Source: Actinoallomurus bryophytorum
GTDB lineage: Bacteria; Actinomycetota; Actinomycetes; Streptosporangiales; Streptosporangiaceae
DNA length: 64,000 nucleotides
Assembly (NCBI RefSeq): GCF_006716425.1
Contig: NZ_VFOZ01000001.1
Span: 2,232,001-2,296,000, forward strand
Direction: 5' to 3'
How positions within the stretch are numbered: the stretch's first letter is position 1; every line of letters starts with the position of its first letter. Below, in pieces: positions 42,170-50,820 of this stretch. Position numbers and translations under genes: made by a program. Below the pieces are notes generated by a model, which saw nothing but the letters and a program-made list of their open reading frames with translations, did not search any database and was not told where the DNA came from.

Positions 42170-43084
42170 TCAGCGGGTCGTTCGGTCCGGGATCGTCAGC
42201 CAGTCCAGTCGCTGTGACATCTCTCGCGCACAGGTGATCAAGGCGTTCACGTGGTCTGTGGTGTCCCCTGCCCGCCACAGGATCGACCACGGGTAGTGGG
42301 TTACCGGTTCGATCAGCGGCCGCCAGATGGTTCCTGGAAGGGCGGAGACGCAGGAGGCGGGCACGCAGTACAGGCAACGTCCTGCGGCGACAAGTGCGGC
42401 GGCGGCGCGGATGCTCTCCACGGTGCCCTCGTAGACGGCGGGGGTGAACCCGGCCGCCCGGCACATCTCAACCACGAACTGGTTGAACTCCGGCGCCTGG
42501 GCGTCCTCGGAGAACAGCAGCGGCTCCTGCGCGAGCGTCGCGACCGGTACACCGTCCAGGGACGCGAAGCGATGGCCGTCGGGCACCAGTACTCCCAGCG
42601 GGTCCTGGCGGAACAGGTGCGAGGCCACCCCGGGCGGCGCGAGCGCCGCACGGCCGATCCCGACGTCCAGGCGGCCGTCGAGGAGCTGGGCGTACTGCTC
42701 GGGCACGCTGACCTCAACCTGGTTTATCACCATGTCCGGGTAATCGGCCTGGACCTCCTGCAGGATCTGCGGCATCGATTCGCAGCCGGCGTCGATGATG
42801 CCGACCCGCAACCTGGGTGAAGATCCGACCGCGCTACGAGCGACTCTCGCCGCCCGGTCCACCTGGGCGATGATCTGCCGGGCCTCGACCAGGAACACCG
42901 ATCCCGCCGCGGTCAGTGCGACATGGTGAGTGCTGCGCTCGAACAGCTGGACCCCCAGCTCGCGCTCCAGCCGCTGCACCTGCTGACTCAACCCCGACTG
43001 CACGATGTGCTCGCGTGCGGCCGCCCGGCCGAAATGCAGTTCCTCGGCCAGCGTAACGAAATAACGGAGCTGGCGAAGCTCCAT
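42170..43084 (-). CDS. LysR-family transcriptional regulator
   Basis: A 304-aa protein starting at ATG 43084 with AAGGAGG 8 nt upstream. N-terminal HTH is MELRQLRYFVTLAEELHFGRAA with the degenerate VQSGLSQQVQRLERELG recognition helix; the LysR substrate domain follows (LRVGIIDAGCES; LLDGRLDVGIGRAAL). It is not next to an obvious target operon; the divergent neighbour is absent since flanking genes run the same way. Confidence 0.92.
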   Translation of the reverse strand: MELRQLRYFVTLAEELHFGRAAAREHIVQSGLSQQVQRLERELGVQLFERSTHHVALTAAGSVFLVEARQIIAQVDRAARVARSAVGSSPRLRVGIIDAGCESMPQILQEVQADYPDMVINQVEVSVPEQYAQLLDGRLDVGIGRAALAPPGVASHLFRQDPLGVLVPDGHRFASLDGVPVATLAQEPLLFSEDAQAPEFNQFVVEMCRAAGFTPAVYEGTVESIRAAAALVAAGRCLYCVPASCVSALPGTIWRPLIEPVTHYPWSILWRAGDTTDHVNALITCAREMSQRLDWLTIPDRTTR

Positions 43085-43227
43085 ACCCGCCACCTCCTTT
43101 CCTCACTACGAGCGCACCACGACGGCCCGCTTTGTCCATATGTCAGGCCGTCCATACCTGTCTAACCATCCGGACCCTTCCACTTCCCCCCAAGTCATCA
43201 CCGCGCTCCACCCCCTAAATCGGCGTG

Positions 43228-44616
43228 TCACCAAGGCGAGTGGATGAGTGCCTGCACCAAGATGCCGGTCATGGCCTGGGCTGCGAGCCATCGGCGTCCG
43301 GGTGGAGCGTGCGCGGCCGGGGCGATGAGCATCCAGGCCGCATATGGCAGCCAGATCCGTTCTACCTCCCCACGGGTGAGCCCGGCGAGGTCGAGCGTGA
43401 CCGCGCCGACCAGCGCGGCGGCGACAAGCAGCGCGATCCCAGCGTAGGCGCATTCAGCCTGCGGCATCGACCCTCTGATGCCATGGCGCAGCGACCGGGC
43501 CAGCGTCGGCACGGTGTGGGCGACCGCAGGGCCGACGAGCAGGCCGAGGACGGCGAAGTCGCCGATAAGGAAGTAGAGATAGGAACGGCGGCTCGACCCC
43601 CCGTTGGTCAGGTAGGCCTGATGCGTGGCGGCAACGCCGTCCGGCCACCAGAACCCGGCGAGGGTGAACATTGCCGGCACGATCGTCATTGCCGCGAGCA
43701 CTACGGCGACCACCGGCCATCGCGGCCGGGCCAAGACCAGTACGGCAAGCGGCATCGCGAAGAGCGGCAGCAGGCCGTAGCTCAGATAGGGCAGAGCGCC
43801 GAGCAGCAGGCCCGCTGCGGCGGCGCAGGCCATCGCCCTCCGCCGGTTGGGGGCGGGTGAGGTCGCGGCGAGCGCGAGTAGTGCGGTCGCCCAGGCTCCG
43901 ACCCCGAGGAACAGGGCGTCCATGGTGGTCGCGATCCATACGGCCAGCGGTGCCAGTGCCAGGAACGGCACGGCACGGCGGGCGAGTTCCTCACCTGCCA
44001 GGGCTTTGACCGTGACGGCGATGGCGGCGGCCGCCGAGCTGCCGGCGGTGATCACTACGGCGGCCGCCCATCCGGGTCCGTGCAGTCCGGCCGCATCCAG
44101 CCCCCACAGGATCAGCGTCGGGCCGGGCGGGTGTCCCTTGACGTGGATCGGGTACTGCTGGGCTTTTTGGGTGAAGGTGGCGAGCCAGCGCAGTGGGTGG
44201 TCACCGATCGAGGGAAGGCCGTTGAAATATTCACCGCGCTGGGTGATCGGCCCGGTGAACCCTGTTGCCCCGTCGGAGATGGCCAGCGCCGAAGCCCACG
44301 CGACCGCGGCCGCCCAAGCGAGCAGCACCAGGAGCGGCCATCGCAGCCGGCGGGCGAGCATGGGGAGCACGGTGACGATCAAGACGGCCGTTCCGGCTGC
44401 GGGCAGAAGCTGCCAGGTGAGCAGGCGTGCGGTGGCGTGCAAGGGTGGCAGGCTGTCCTGTGGCGAACGTCCCGTCCGGTGCAGGACCTCTCCCCACGCG
44501 AAGACTCCCGCGATCAGCAACGCCCAGACCGCCACCGCGACCCACCCAGTCAGGCGGCCACTTCCCGACGTCGATCGCGGCACCTCCCGAGCGTCGAGCC
44601 GCGTGATGGGGATCAT
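43228..44616 (-). CDS. integral membrane protein, glycosyltransferase-like
   Basis: A 462-aa polytopic protein with ~10-11 membrane helices. Between helices 3 and 4 an extracellular loop holds DHPLRWLATFTQKAQQYPIHVKGHPPGPTLIL. The topology and HPPG/GDxx loops resemble GT-C glycosyltransferases of the mannosyltransferase type. It ends with a conserved-looking TRGEVERIWLPYAAWML. Coupled by ATGA to the preceding membrane-protein gene. Donor and acceptor unknown. Confidence 0.65.
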   Translation of the reverse strand: MIPITRLDAREVPRSTSGSGRLTGWVAVAVWALLIAGVFAWGEVLHRTGRSPQDSLPPLHATARLLTWQLLPAAGTAVLIVTVLPMLARRLRWPLLVLLAWAAAVAWASALAISDGATGFTGPITQRGEYFNGLPSIGDHPLRWLATFTQKAQQYPIHVKGHPPGPTLILWGLDAAGLHGPGWAAAVVITAGSSAAAAIAVTVKALAGEELARRAVPFLALAPLAVWIATTMDALFLGVGAWATALLALAATSPAPNRRRAMACAAAAGLLLGALPYLSYGLLPLFAMPLAVLVLARPRWPVVAVVLAAMTIVPAMFTLAGFWWPDGVAATHQAYLTNGGSSRRSYLYFLIGDFAVLGLLVGPAVAHTVPTLARSLRHGIRGSMPQAECAYAGIALLVAAALVGAVTLDLAGLTRGEVERIWLPYAAWMLIAPAAHAPPGRRWLAAQAMTGILVQALIHSPW

Positions 44617-45227
44617 CCCAGGTCACGCCTGGCCATGCGGCGCCGGTGATGCAGGGCGCGGCCGAGTCGGACGGCGTAGATGACGGCGCTGATGGCGAAC
44701 ATGGCGGCGACCAGCAGCAGCCAGCGGCCCAGGTAGGGCTCCTGGGTACGGCCGGTGGCGGCCTGGTAGCTCTGCCGGCCCTGCTGGATGATCCCGGGGA
44801 AAAAGATCAGGAACAGCAGGCCGGTCCCCAGCGCCGGCACCCGGATGTGGTTTACCGCCGGCACGAGCGGCGCGGTCGTGGCGTGACGCGGCCACAGCGC
44901 GTGGAGCGCCCCAGCGAGCGAACGGTCGGCCAGGGCGTAGAGGGGGAACGCGAGGAGGTCGTGGCCGATGACGGCGGCGGCGAACCAGGCGAGCATCACG
45001 GGCCACTTCCCATCAGCGCCGGCCTGCAACGCTGCGTATCCGGCGAGCGCGAAGCAGCCGATGAGGGCGAGCAGATGCAGTGGGTTGGCCCCGTAGAAGT
45101 TCCTCACGGCGGTTAGAGCGTGACGCATGTCGGGCTTCTTGACGGCGGAGAGGGCCCTGCGCACATCGGCCCTCCTGACGGCGGCCACGACCTTACGCAT
45201 GTCGGGTCTGCTCAAGGCTCTACGCAT
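44613..45227 (-). CDS. membrane protein with N-terminal repeat
   Basis: A 204-aa protein. The first ~42 residues are basic repeats of a PDMRxALxAVR type; then four membrane helices (~52-70, 78-97, 130-150, 168-188). The loops contain HDLLAFPLYALADR and VNHIRVPALGTGLLF. It sits between the molybdopterin oxidoreductase and the GT-C-like gene. No family recognised. Confidence 0.65.
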   Translation of the reverse strand: MRRALSRPDMRKVVAAVRRADVRRALSAVKKPDMRHALTAVRNFYGANPLHLLALIGCFALAGYAALQAGADGKWPVMLAWFAAAVIGHDLLAFPLYALADRSLAGALHALWPRHATTAPLVPAVNHIRVPALGTGLLFLIFFPGIIQQGRQSYQAATGRTQEPYLGRWLLLVAAMFAISAVIYAVRLGRALHHRRRMARRDLG

Positions 45228-45232
45228 GTCAG
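45121..45232 (-). repeat. ~36-nt imperfect tandem repeats
   Basis: About three copies of a unit containing CGCATGTCGGGCTTCTTGAC-like sequence encode the basic N-terminal repeats of the adjacent membrane protein. Repeats stay in frame (12 codons). Confidence 0.55.
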
Positions 45233-46560
45233 GCGCTCCGGAAGTCGATGGAGCGTACCCACTTGGTGTTGTGCACGCCCGGCAGCGCGGGCACGATGAC
45301 GCGCGCGGGAAAGCCGTGGTCGGGCGGCAGGTCGGCGCCGTTGACCCGCAACGCGAGCAGCGCGTCCGGGTCGGTCACCTGGTTGGACTGCAGGGTCGCC
45401 TGGCTGAAGGCTCCGCCGCGCTCCAGCGAGCGCACATGCGCCGATGCCGGGCGCGGCACTCCGGCGAGGGCGGCGAGGTCGCGCAGCCGTACCCCGCTCC
45501 AGGTCTGTACGGTCGACCAGCCCTCGACGCAGGCGATGGGCAGCCGGGCGGTGTGCTGTGGCATGGCCAGCAGCCGGTCGCGGTCGAGCTGGATCGTCCG
45601 GGCGCCGGCCATCAGTACCAGCCGCCAGCCCGCGCCGGTGTCGGCGGGCCTGATCGCCGCCGAGGCGGCGGTGCGGTTGACCGGAAAGTCGGCGGCCGTC
45701 TCGCGGTAGCCGCCGCGCGGGGCCAGCAGCGCCACCCGGCGGGCGGCTCCGCCGAGCGTCTCGCCCACGCTCAGGACCGCGATCAGTGCGCTGCCACCGC
45801 CCACAAGAGTGAGGAGACCGCGCCGGCTGAGCGTCGGCGGGGCGGGGTCGGCGGCGACCAGGCCCTGCTCGTCGAGGGGTTCGGGACGGGTGCCGGCGCG
45901 GGACGTACGGAGCTCCTCGCGGAACGGACGGGACCGCAACGCCCGGACCAGATGCGGCAGTTTGATCCCCGCGTGCACGGCGAACGCGGCGAGGAACACC
46001 CACGCTCCGTAGAAGTGCGCGGTGTAGAAGCTGAACCCGAACACGTAGTCGTACTGGATGTTGAGCACACCGGTCGCGATCTCGAACAGGACGCCGCCGA
46101 CCAGCAGCAGCAACGACAGCCGCTCGACGACCTGGGCGAGTGAACGCGCCGGCGGCCAGGCGAACAGCTTCGGCACCACCGACCACAGCTTGGCCAAGAC
46201 GACCGGCACCAGGATCAGTCCCAGGGTGACGTGCAGCCCCTGGTTGAGGCGGTACAGCCAGACCGGCCGGGTCGGCCAGTCGAAGAACGGCAGCCGCAGC
46301 CAGCCGACGTGGGCCGGGAAGGCCTGGCCGAACCTCGGCGCGTACGCGGCGTACGACAACAACCCGGTAATGATCATCACGGGCAACAGGACCAGCAGAA
46401 CGAGACCGAAGACCGAGGTCAGCCACGGTCCGCGCAGCGGGCTCCGCCACGCCTTCGTCCGGCCCAGTCCGGGCGGACGGCGTCGCTCCACGGTCCGCCA
46501 CAGCTTCGCGGGAAAGCCGTACTCCTCACGCGTATCGGTCTCATCAGTGGACATCATCAC
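45229..46560 (-). CDS. cytochrome b-like/molybdopterin-dependent oxidoreductase fusion
   Basis: A 443-aa protein. The N-terminal half has four helices (~48-70, 95-120, 145-165, 178-200) with His residues in YRLNQGLHVTLGLIL and VHAGIKLPHLVRA, typical of a cytochrome b561-like heme anchor. A twin-arginine-like SRRGLLTLVGGGSALIAV then leads to a sulfite-oxidase-fold molybdopterin domain with Mo-ligand Cys ~346 in PIACVEGWSTVQTWSGV. This is an exported or membrane-facing Mo enzyme of unknown substrate. Confidence 0.85.
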   Translation of the reverse strand: MMMSTDETDTREEYGFPAKLWRTVERRRPPGLGRTKAWRSPLRGPWLTSVFGLVLLVLLPVMIITGLLSYAAYAPRFGQAFPAHVGWLRLPFFDWPTRPVWLYRLNQGLHVTLGLILVPVVLAKLWSVVPKLFAWPPARSLAQVVERLSLLLLVGGVLFEIATGVLNIQYDYVFGFSFYTAHFYGAWVFLAAFAVHAGIKLPHLVRALRSRPFREELRTSRAGTRPEPLDEQGLVAADPAPPTLSRRGLLTLVGGGSALIAVLSVGETLGGAARRVALLAPRGGYRETAADFPVNRTAASAAIRPADTGAGWRLVLMAGARTIQLDRDRLLAMPQHTARLPIACVEGWSTVQTWSGVRLRDLAALAGVPRPASAHVRSLERGGAFSQATLQSNQVTDPDALLALRVNGADLPPDHGFPARVIVPALPGVHNTKWVRSIDFRSA

Positions 46561-46722
46561 CGCCGATCAGTACGCCCGCGCGGATCAGCACGCCCGCCTG
46601 GTGATATCTGCTCATTGGGCTCACCGCAGGTCTCCTTATCGTTACCGTGGGCTCCAGGGGGATATCGGTAAGCGGTCCGTCATGACTGCGGGACTCGGCC
46701 GCGCGAGGCCGGTGCCTGAGTG

Positions 46723-47230
46723 TCATCCGGGACACCGGACGAGTTCGGCGAAGCACCGCCGGTTTCGGTCATAGGTCCTGCTCACGCGCAGTCCTGAGGC
46801 CGCGGCCAGTTCGGGCAGGGCGTCTGCGCCGACGACGGCCCAGGGAAACCATGAGCCGATGCTGCCCGTGGGGCCCCGCAGGCGTGCGGCTCCACGCCAC
46901 AGGCCGGCACCGTGCCGCTCGATCTCCAAAAGCACGGTGCCCCCGGCATTGCCTCACCGCCCATGGGGAGGTGTCGATGCCCAGGGCGCGCACACCTCGT
47001 GCGGTCAGTGCCTGGACGAGGCGGCCAGGTCCGCATCCCAGATCGATGGTGGGGCCATGGCAGTGTTTGAGCATCCAGTGGTCATCTTGATCGGCGAGCT
47101 CATGCCACCGGCCCACGGCCAGCGACATCAGGCGTCCGTCGGCCAGCTCGAGGCGACGGGCGTGGCCGCTCAGCGCCGCCTCGAACGGCTGGGGGTCGCT
47201 TTCGGTGTCGGTCGTCCGTTGCATCGTCAC
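46723..47230 (-). pseudogene. SAM-dependent methyltransferase with internal deletion
   Basis: The 5' part encodes DLGCGPGRLVQALTARGV and GIDTSPWAVRQCR (SAM motifs I-II). The 3' part, in another frame, encodes VLLEIERHGAGLWRG, SWFPWAVVGADALPELA and FAELVRCPG, the end of the same family. About 60 residues between them are missing and the frame changes at the junction near 46945. Overlaps the DUF2064 gene by ATGA. Confidence 0.7.
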
Positions 47231-47931
47231 AGTAGTTTTCCCACTTCGGCGGCGAACCGGGTCATGGGTGCGGCAGCCGCCACGCGCACTGCATCCTCGA
47301 CGGTGTCCACGTCGGACAGGGCCGGCAGTAGGGCCAGACGAAGGCCACGCCGGCGCAGCGCCTGCTCGGTACGAGCACCGGTGTCAGGCAGTGACGTCTC
47401 GACGCCTGCGATCGCGGAAGCGGCTTTCGGATCACGGAGCCCGAGCGCCCACCAGCCGCCGTCATCGGCCGGCCCTAACACCGCGTCCACGCCCGGCGCG
47501 TGCAGCCTGCGCCGGCAGGTCTCCAGCAGCCCGCGATCGATCTGCGGAGTGTCCATGCCGACCTGCAGGATGGGCAGGCCCGGCAGCATCGCCGACGCGT
47601 CCAGATGCGCCGCTGCGATGCGCTCGCCCAGGCAGGAGCCACGCTGGCGGATAATCCGCACCTTCCGCAGGACCGAGGTGAGCTCACTGCCACACCGGAC
47701 ATCGGCCGGATCGCCGGCCAGCGCGAGCACCGTCCGGCCCCCGGGAAACGCACCCACCGCGTCCAGGGTGTCGAGCAACGCGGCCGCCGCGATGGCGGCG
47801 GCCTGTTCGGGCGTCGCCGGCGGGCACAACCGGGTCTTGACCCGGCCCGGTACGGGCGCCTTGGCCATGACCAGCAGGATCATCTCCGGTCCACTCACCC
47901 CGCCGGTCGGCCTCGGCCTCGTCACCGGCAC
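47227..47931 (-). CDS. DUF2064 (TIGR04282) glycosyltransferase-like protein
   Basis: A 234-aa GT-A-like protein. MILLVMAKAPVPGRVKTRL is the family's signature N-terminus, followed by AALLDTLDAV, GSCLGERIAAAH and the acidic GMDTPQID and LGPADDGGWWALGL motifs. It starts at GTG 47931, overlapping the GT2 gene; the ATG at 47883 is an alternative that fits family length better. It is regularly clustered with GT2 and methyltransferase genes. Intact, unlike its two neighbours. Confidence 0.85.
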   Translation of the reverse strand: MPVTRPRPTGGVSGPEMILLVMAKAPVPGRVKTRLCPPATPEQAAAIAAAALLDTLDAVGAFPGGRTVLALAGDPADVRCGSELTSVLRKVRIIRQRGSCLGERIAAAHLDASAMLPGLPILQVGMDTPQIDRGLLETCRRRLHAPGVDAVLGPADDGGWWALGLRDPKAASAIAGVETSLPDTGARTEQALRRRGLRLALLPALSDVDTVEDAVRVAAAAPMTRFAAEVGKLL

Positions 47932-48386
47932 GCGACCTTCGTCATGTCGCGAGCGGCTCGAAGGGTTCCGCGGACCGAGGCGGAGACCTTCGACTTTCCG
48001 CCGGCCCTGGCCCGATACGGCACGTCGATCTCATGAATTCGCCAGCCCGCCTGGACGGCGCGCAGCAGCAACTCCAGCGGGTAGCCGAACGCCCGATCGG
48101 TGATGTTCAGGTCGAGGAGCCGCCCGCGGTCGGCCACCCGGATGGGCGCGACATCATGTACGGGGGCGCCGCGGTAACGCAGAAGCGCCGCGAGTACGGC
48201 GTTACCGGCACGAGCGTATAAGAGCTGGCCGGACCGGTCGGCCAGGATCCGGTCAGTGCCGTCGGTGGAACCGTTGTCGACGACCAGAGCGTCGAAACCG
48301 GAGGGCAGCGCTGAGACCACCGCGAGCAGCGCATCGGCCTTGCTCAGACACGGTGGTACGACATCGATGCGCATGCTCATGTTCAT
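47922..48386 (-). pseudogene. family 2 glycosyltransferase with in-frame internal deletion
   Basis: 154 aa versus a usual ~230. The start carries LVVDNGSTDGTDRIL (GT-A nucleotide-binding) and the end HDVAPIRVADRGRLLDLN, FGYPLELLLRAVQAGW and GGKSKVSASVRGT. The middle, which should hold the DxD metal site and the glycine-rich loop, is gone at about residue 52, where ADRSGQLLY jumps to ARAGNAVLAALL. Inactive if real. Confidence 0.65.
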
Positions 48387-48636
48387 GATTCGGAGCGATA
48401 CCGCTCACGGATTGCCCGATCACACGAAACGGCGCATCTTGGGGAGCATCCGGCGGGGGCGCCGTCGAGGGGACGATGACGTACGCCCGGACCGGCAAGC
48501 TCACCGCAGATCCGGGCGACTATCTCACAGCGTTGATCACCTACTAACGGGATGGTGTGGCTCTTGGTGCGAAGCTGTTGGCCCGTGTGATCAGGCGAGC
48601 GAGCGGCTCCGCGGATTGGGCGAGGGTTCCCGCCCG

Positions 48637-49392
48637 TCAGGTGCTCACGGGGAGCAGGAGGATCGGATCGGTGGTGGGTTTCGGGGAGCCGCCGGCCGGC
48701 TCGATGGTGACGCCGACGGCGGCAGCACCTTGCGGACCGCCCTTGAACAGGGTGGTGCCGTCGGGCCGCCCCGAGGCGAGCAGGCCGGCCGGGACCATTG
48801 ATCCGCTCACGCTGTACCACAGTTCGTACACCTTGCCGCCGGCCAGCGCGGGAAGCCCTTGATAGACCAAAGCCGCCTGGTTCAGCTGCCGCGACGCGAC
48901 GAGGGTGGCGCTGCCGCCGCCGTGGACCGCACCGCCGCGCAGCGTGGCGTCGGAGGCAGACATCAACGTGGTCAGCCGAGCCGCCTGCTGTTGTGCCTGC
49001 GCGGCGGCCGAGCGCTGCTGGTCGGCCTGGTGCCGAGCCTGGACAGCGAAGCCGCCCGCGACGACCGCGAGTACCAGGCATGCGGCCGCTGCCAGGTACG
49101 GCAGCCCGCGCGACCGCCATCGCCGCAGTGACACCACCGTGGCCTGCGGTGGGATCTGCGGCGGCAGCTGGCGTACCTCGCCGATGGCGGCCATCACGCG
49201 CTGGCGCAGCTCGGGGGGCGGGGTCTCGGCCACCGCTCGGGCGAGCAAGGCCGCGATCGCCTGCAGCTCGCGGACCTCACGGATGCAGGCCTCACAATCG
49301 ACCAGGTGCCGGGCGAACTCCTCGGCCTCCCGCTCATCGAGTGCGTTCAGCGCGTACGCGCCGGTCAAAGTGTGCAGCTCGTCATCGGTCAC
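48637..49392 (-). CDS. rskA: anti-sigma-K factor
   Basis: A 251-aa membrane anti-sigma factor. Cytoplasmic ZAS-type domain with HLVDCEAC (~29-36), one membrane helix (~98-118, YLAAAACLVLAVVAGGF), then an extracellular RskA domain (~150-251) with KVYELWYSVSG. It overlaps sigK by ATGA and should hold SigK inactive until proteolysed. Confidence 0.92.
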   Translation of the reverse strand: MTDDELHTLTGAYALNALDEREAEEFARHLVDCEACIREVRELQAIAALLARAVAETPPPELRQRVMAAIGEVRQLPPQIPPQATVVSLRRWRSRGLPYLAAAACLVLAVVAGGFAVQARHQADQQRSAAAQAQQQAARLTTLMSASDATLRGGAVHGGGSATLVASRQLNQAALVYQGLPALAGGKVYELWYSVSGSMVPAGLLASGRPDGTTLFKGGPQGAAAVGVTIEPAGGSPKPTTDPILLLPVST

Positions 49393-49982
49393 GCGGTCAC
49401 CCCCAGGCAGTCACGCAAGCGGATCAAACCGTCACGAATCCGAGTCTTAATGGTCCCCAGGGCGACACCGAGCAGATCAGCGGTCTCCCGGTAGGTGTGC
49501 CCCCGATAGTAGGCAACGGTCACCGCGTCCCGCTGAATCTCCGTCAGCGACTCCAGGCAGCGGCGTACCTGCTCACGCTCTTGGCGGTGCTCGACCTCTT
49601 CGCTGACCTCGTCGAAGGCCGGGGTGTGTTCACGCAGCGCGGCGCGGTAATCGCGGTTGGCGGACGCCTGCGCGGAGCGCACCCGGTCCACCGCGCGGCG
49701 GTGCGCGAGGGTGAGGATCCAGGCCATGGCACTGGCCTTGGCCGGGTCGAAGCGCGAGGCGCTCCGCCAGACCTCGATCAACACTTCCTGAGCCACCTCC
49801 TCAGATTGGGCGGGATCCCGCAGCACCCGGCGGACCAGGCCCAAGACGGAACCGGCGACCGCGTGGTAAACGGACTCGAACGCAGCCTGGTCACCGTGGG
49901 CGACCCGCTCCAGCAAAGACTCCAAGGCTTCGGGGCCGGGCGCCGAGGACTGTTCGCCGCTGGTCACCACACGCATGCCCAC
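49389..49982 (-). CDS. sigK: ECF sigma factor SigK
   Basis: A 197-aa sigma factor: region 2 at ~25-95 (LVRRVLRDPAQSEEVAQEV, EVWRSASRFDP, WILTLAHRRAVDRVR) and region 4 at ~135-190 (LTEIQRDAVTVAYYRGHTYRE, GVALGTIKTRIRDGLIRL). Coupled to rskA. In Mycobacterium SigK controls exported antigens; regulon here unknown. Confidence 0.93.
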   Translation of the reverse strand: MGMRVVTSGEQSSAPGPEALESLLERVAHGDQAAFESVYHAVAGSVLGLVRRVLRDPAQSEEVAQEVLIEVWRSASRFDPAKASAMAWILTLAHRRAVDRVRSAQASANRDYRAALREHTPAFDEVSEEVEHRQEREQVRRCLESLTEIQRDAVTVAYYRGHTYRETADLLGVALGTIKTRIRDGLIRLRDCLGVTA

Positions 49983-50437
49983 CTCCGGTCAGGGATTGCC
50001 ACCACTGGTTCGCCGCCACGCGGTATTGATAGGCGAGCCCACTCAGGCCACTCCCCCGGCCAGTAAATCTAAATGAAGTCAAGGTCCAGCGGCGCGATCA
50101 CATTATCGGCATCGATGGGTGTCAGGTCGCTGATGTGCCAGGGGCCGCTGGCGGGCCCCGTCGGTCCATCACCGGGCGGCCGATACTTCTTGGGCATCAG
50201 TATCGAGCCGATGAGGTAAACGGTGGCGATGGGCGGTACGTACCGTTGCCGCAGACCACGTTGGCGTCGTTGACCTCGTGGATTCCCGATCCACTCGTGG
50301 TTGACCATTCCGCCCGCGGGCGCGATCTCCTGTCCGACGACGCGGTGCTTGAAATGCTCGACATGACGAAGGCTTCCGGTTGTCGAGTGGAGCTGTCTAG
50401 GAACCGCTTCGCCAACCGGAGTCTTTCGTGTCCCGCG
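49983..50437. other. interval between lipoprotein gene and sigK
   Basis: About 450 bases. A 42-codon minus-strand frame at 50069-50197 (MPKKYRPPGDGPTG to LDLDFI) has no Shine-Dalgarno; its acidic, hydrophobic tail is curious, but I do not call it a gene. The sigK promoter must lie here. Confidence 0.35.
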
Positions 50438-50806
50438 CTAACGCTGCTTTGCCCCCTCGCGGGGGCCTTCGGCAGGCGTGTGTCCTCGAGGGGGTCTGAG
50501 GATCGATGAGACCGACTTGGGGTTCGCGTCGAGTTTCAGGTACAGGCGCGCCCAGGCTCGGTCGGCGGGTGTGGCGCGTTTGTGGTCGCAGTAGGGCCGG
50601 GTTCCGTTGGTGGTGTAGTAGCGCAGGAGCAGGAGGCTTCGCGCCGTGTCGTCGGTGTAGTTCTCCGGTGGCGTGTGTCTTTGGTGTTCCATGCAGGTCA
50701 GTGCGGCTGTGCCGTGGCCGGCGTCGAACGGGCCACTGGTGTCGCCGCAGCCGGTCATGGTGAGAAGCGCGGCGAGGGCCAGGGCGAAGACGGCTGCGTT
50801 TCGCAT
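50438..50806 (-). CDS. small lipoprotein, unknown function
   Basis: A 122-aa lipoprotein: signal peptide ending in TMTGCGD (lipobox Cys ~20), then a short helical domain with LTCMEHQRHTPPENY and two further Cys. It follows the transporter gene by 14 nt and is probably the last gene of that operon. Not identified beyond this. Confidence 0.65.
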   Translation of the reverse strand: MRNAAVFALALAALLTMTGCGDTSGPFDAGHGTAALTCMEHQRHTPPENYTDDTARSLLLLRYYTTNGTRPYCDHKRATPADRAWARLYLKLDANPKSVSSILRPPRGHTPAEGPREGAKQR

Positions 50807-50820
50807 TCGAGGATTCCTTT

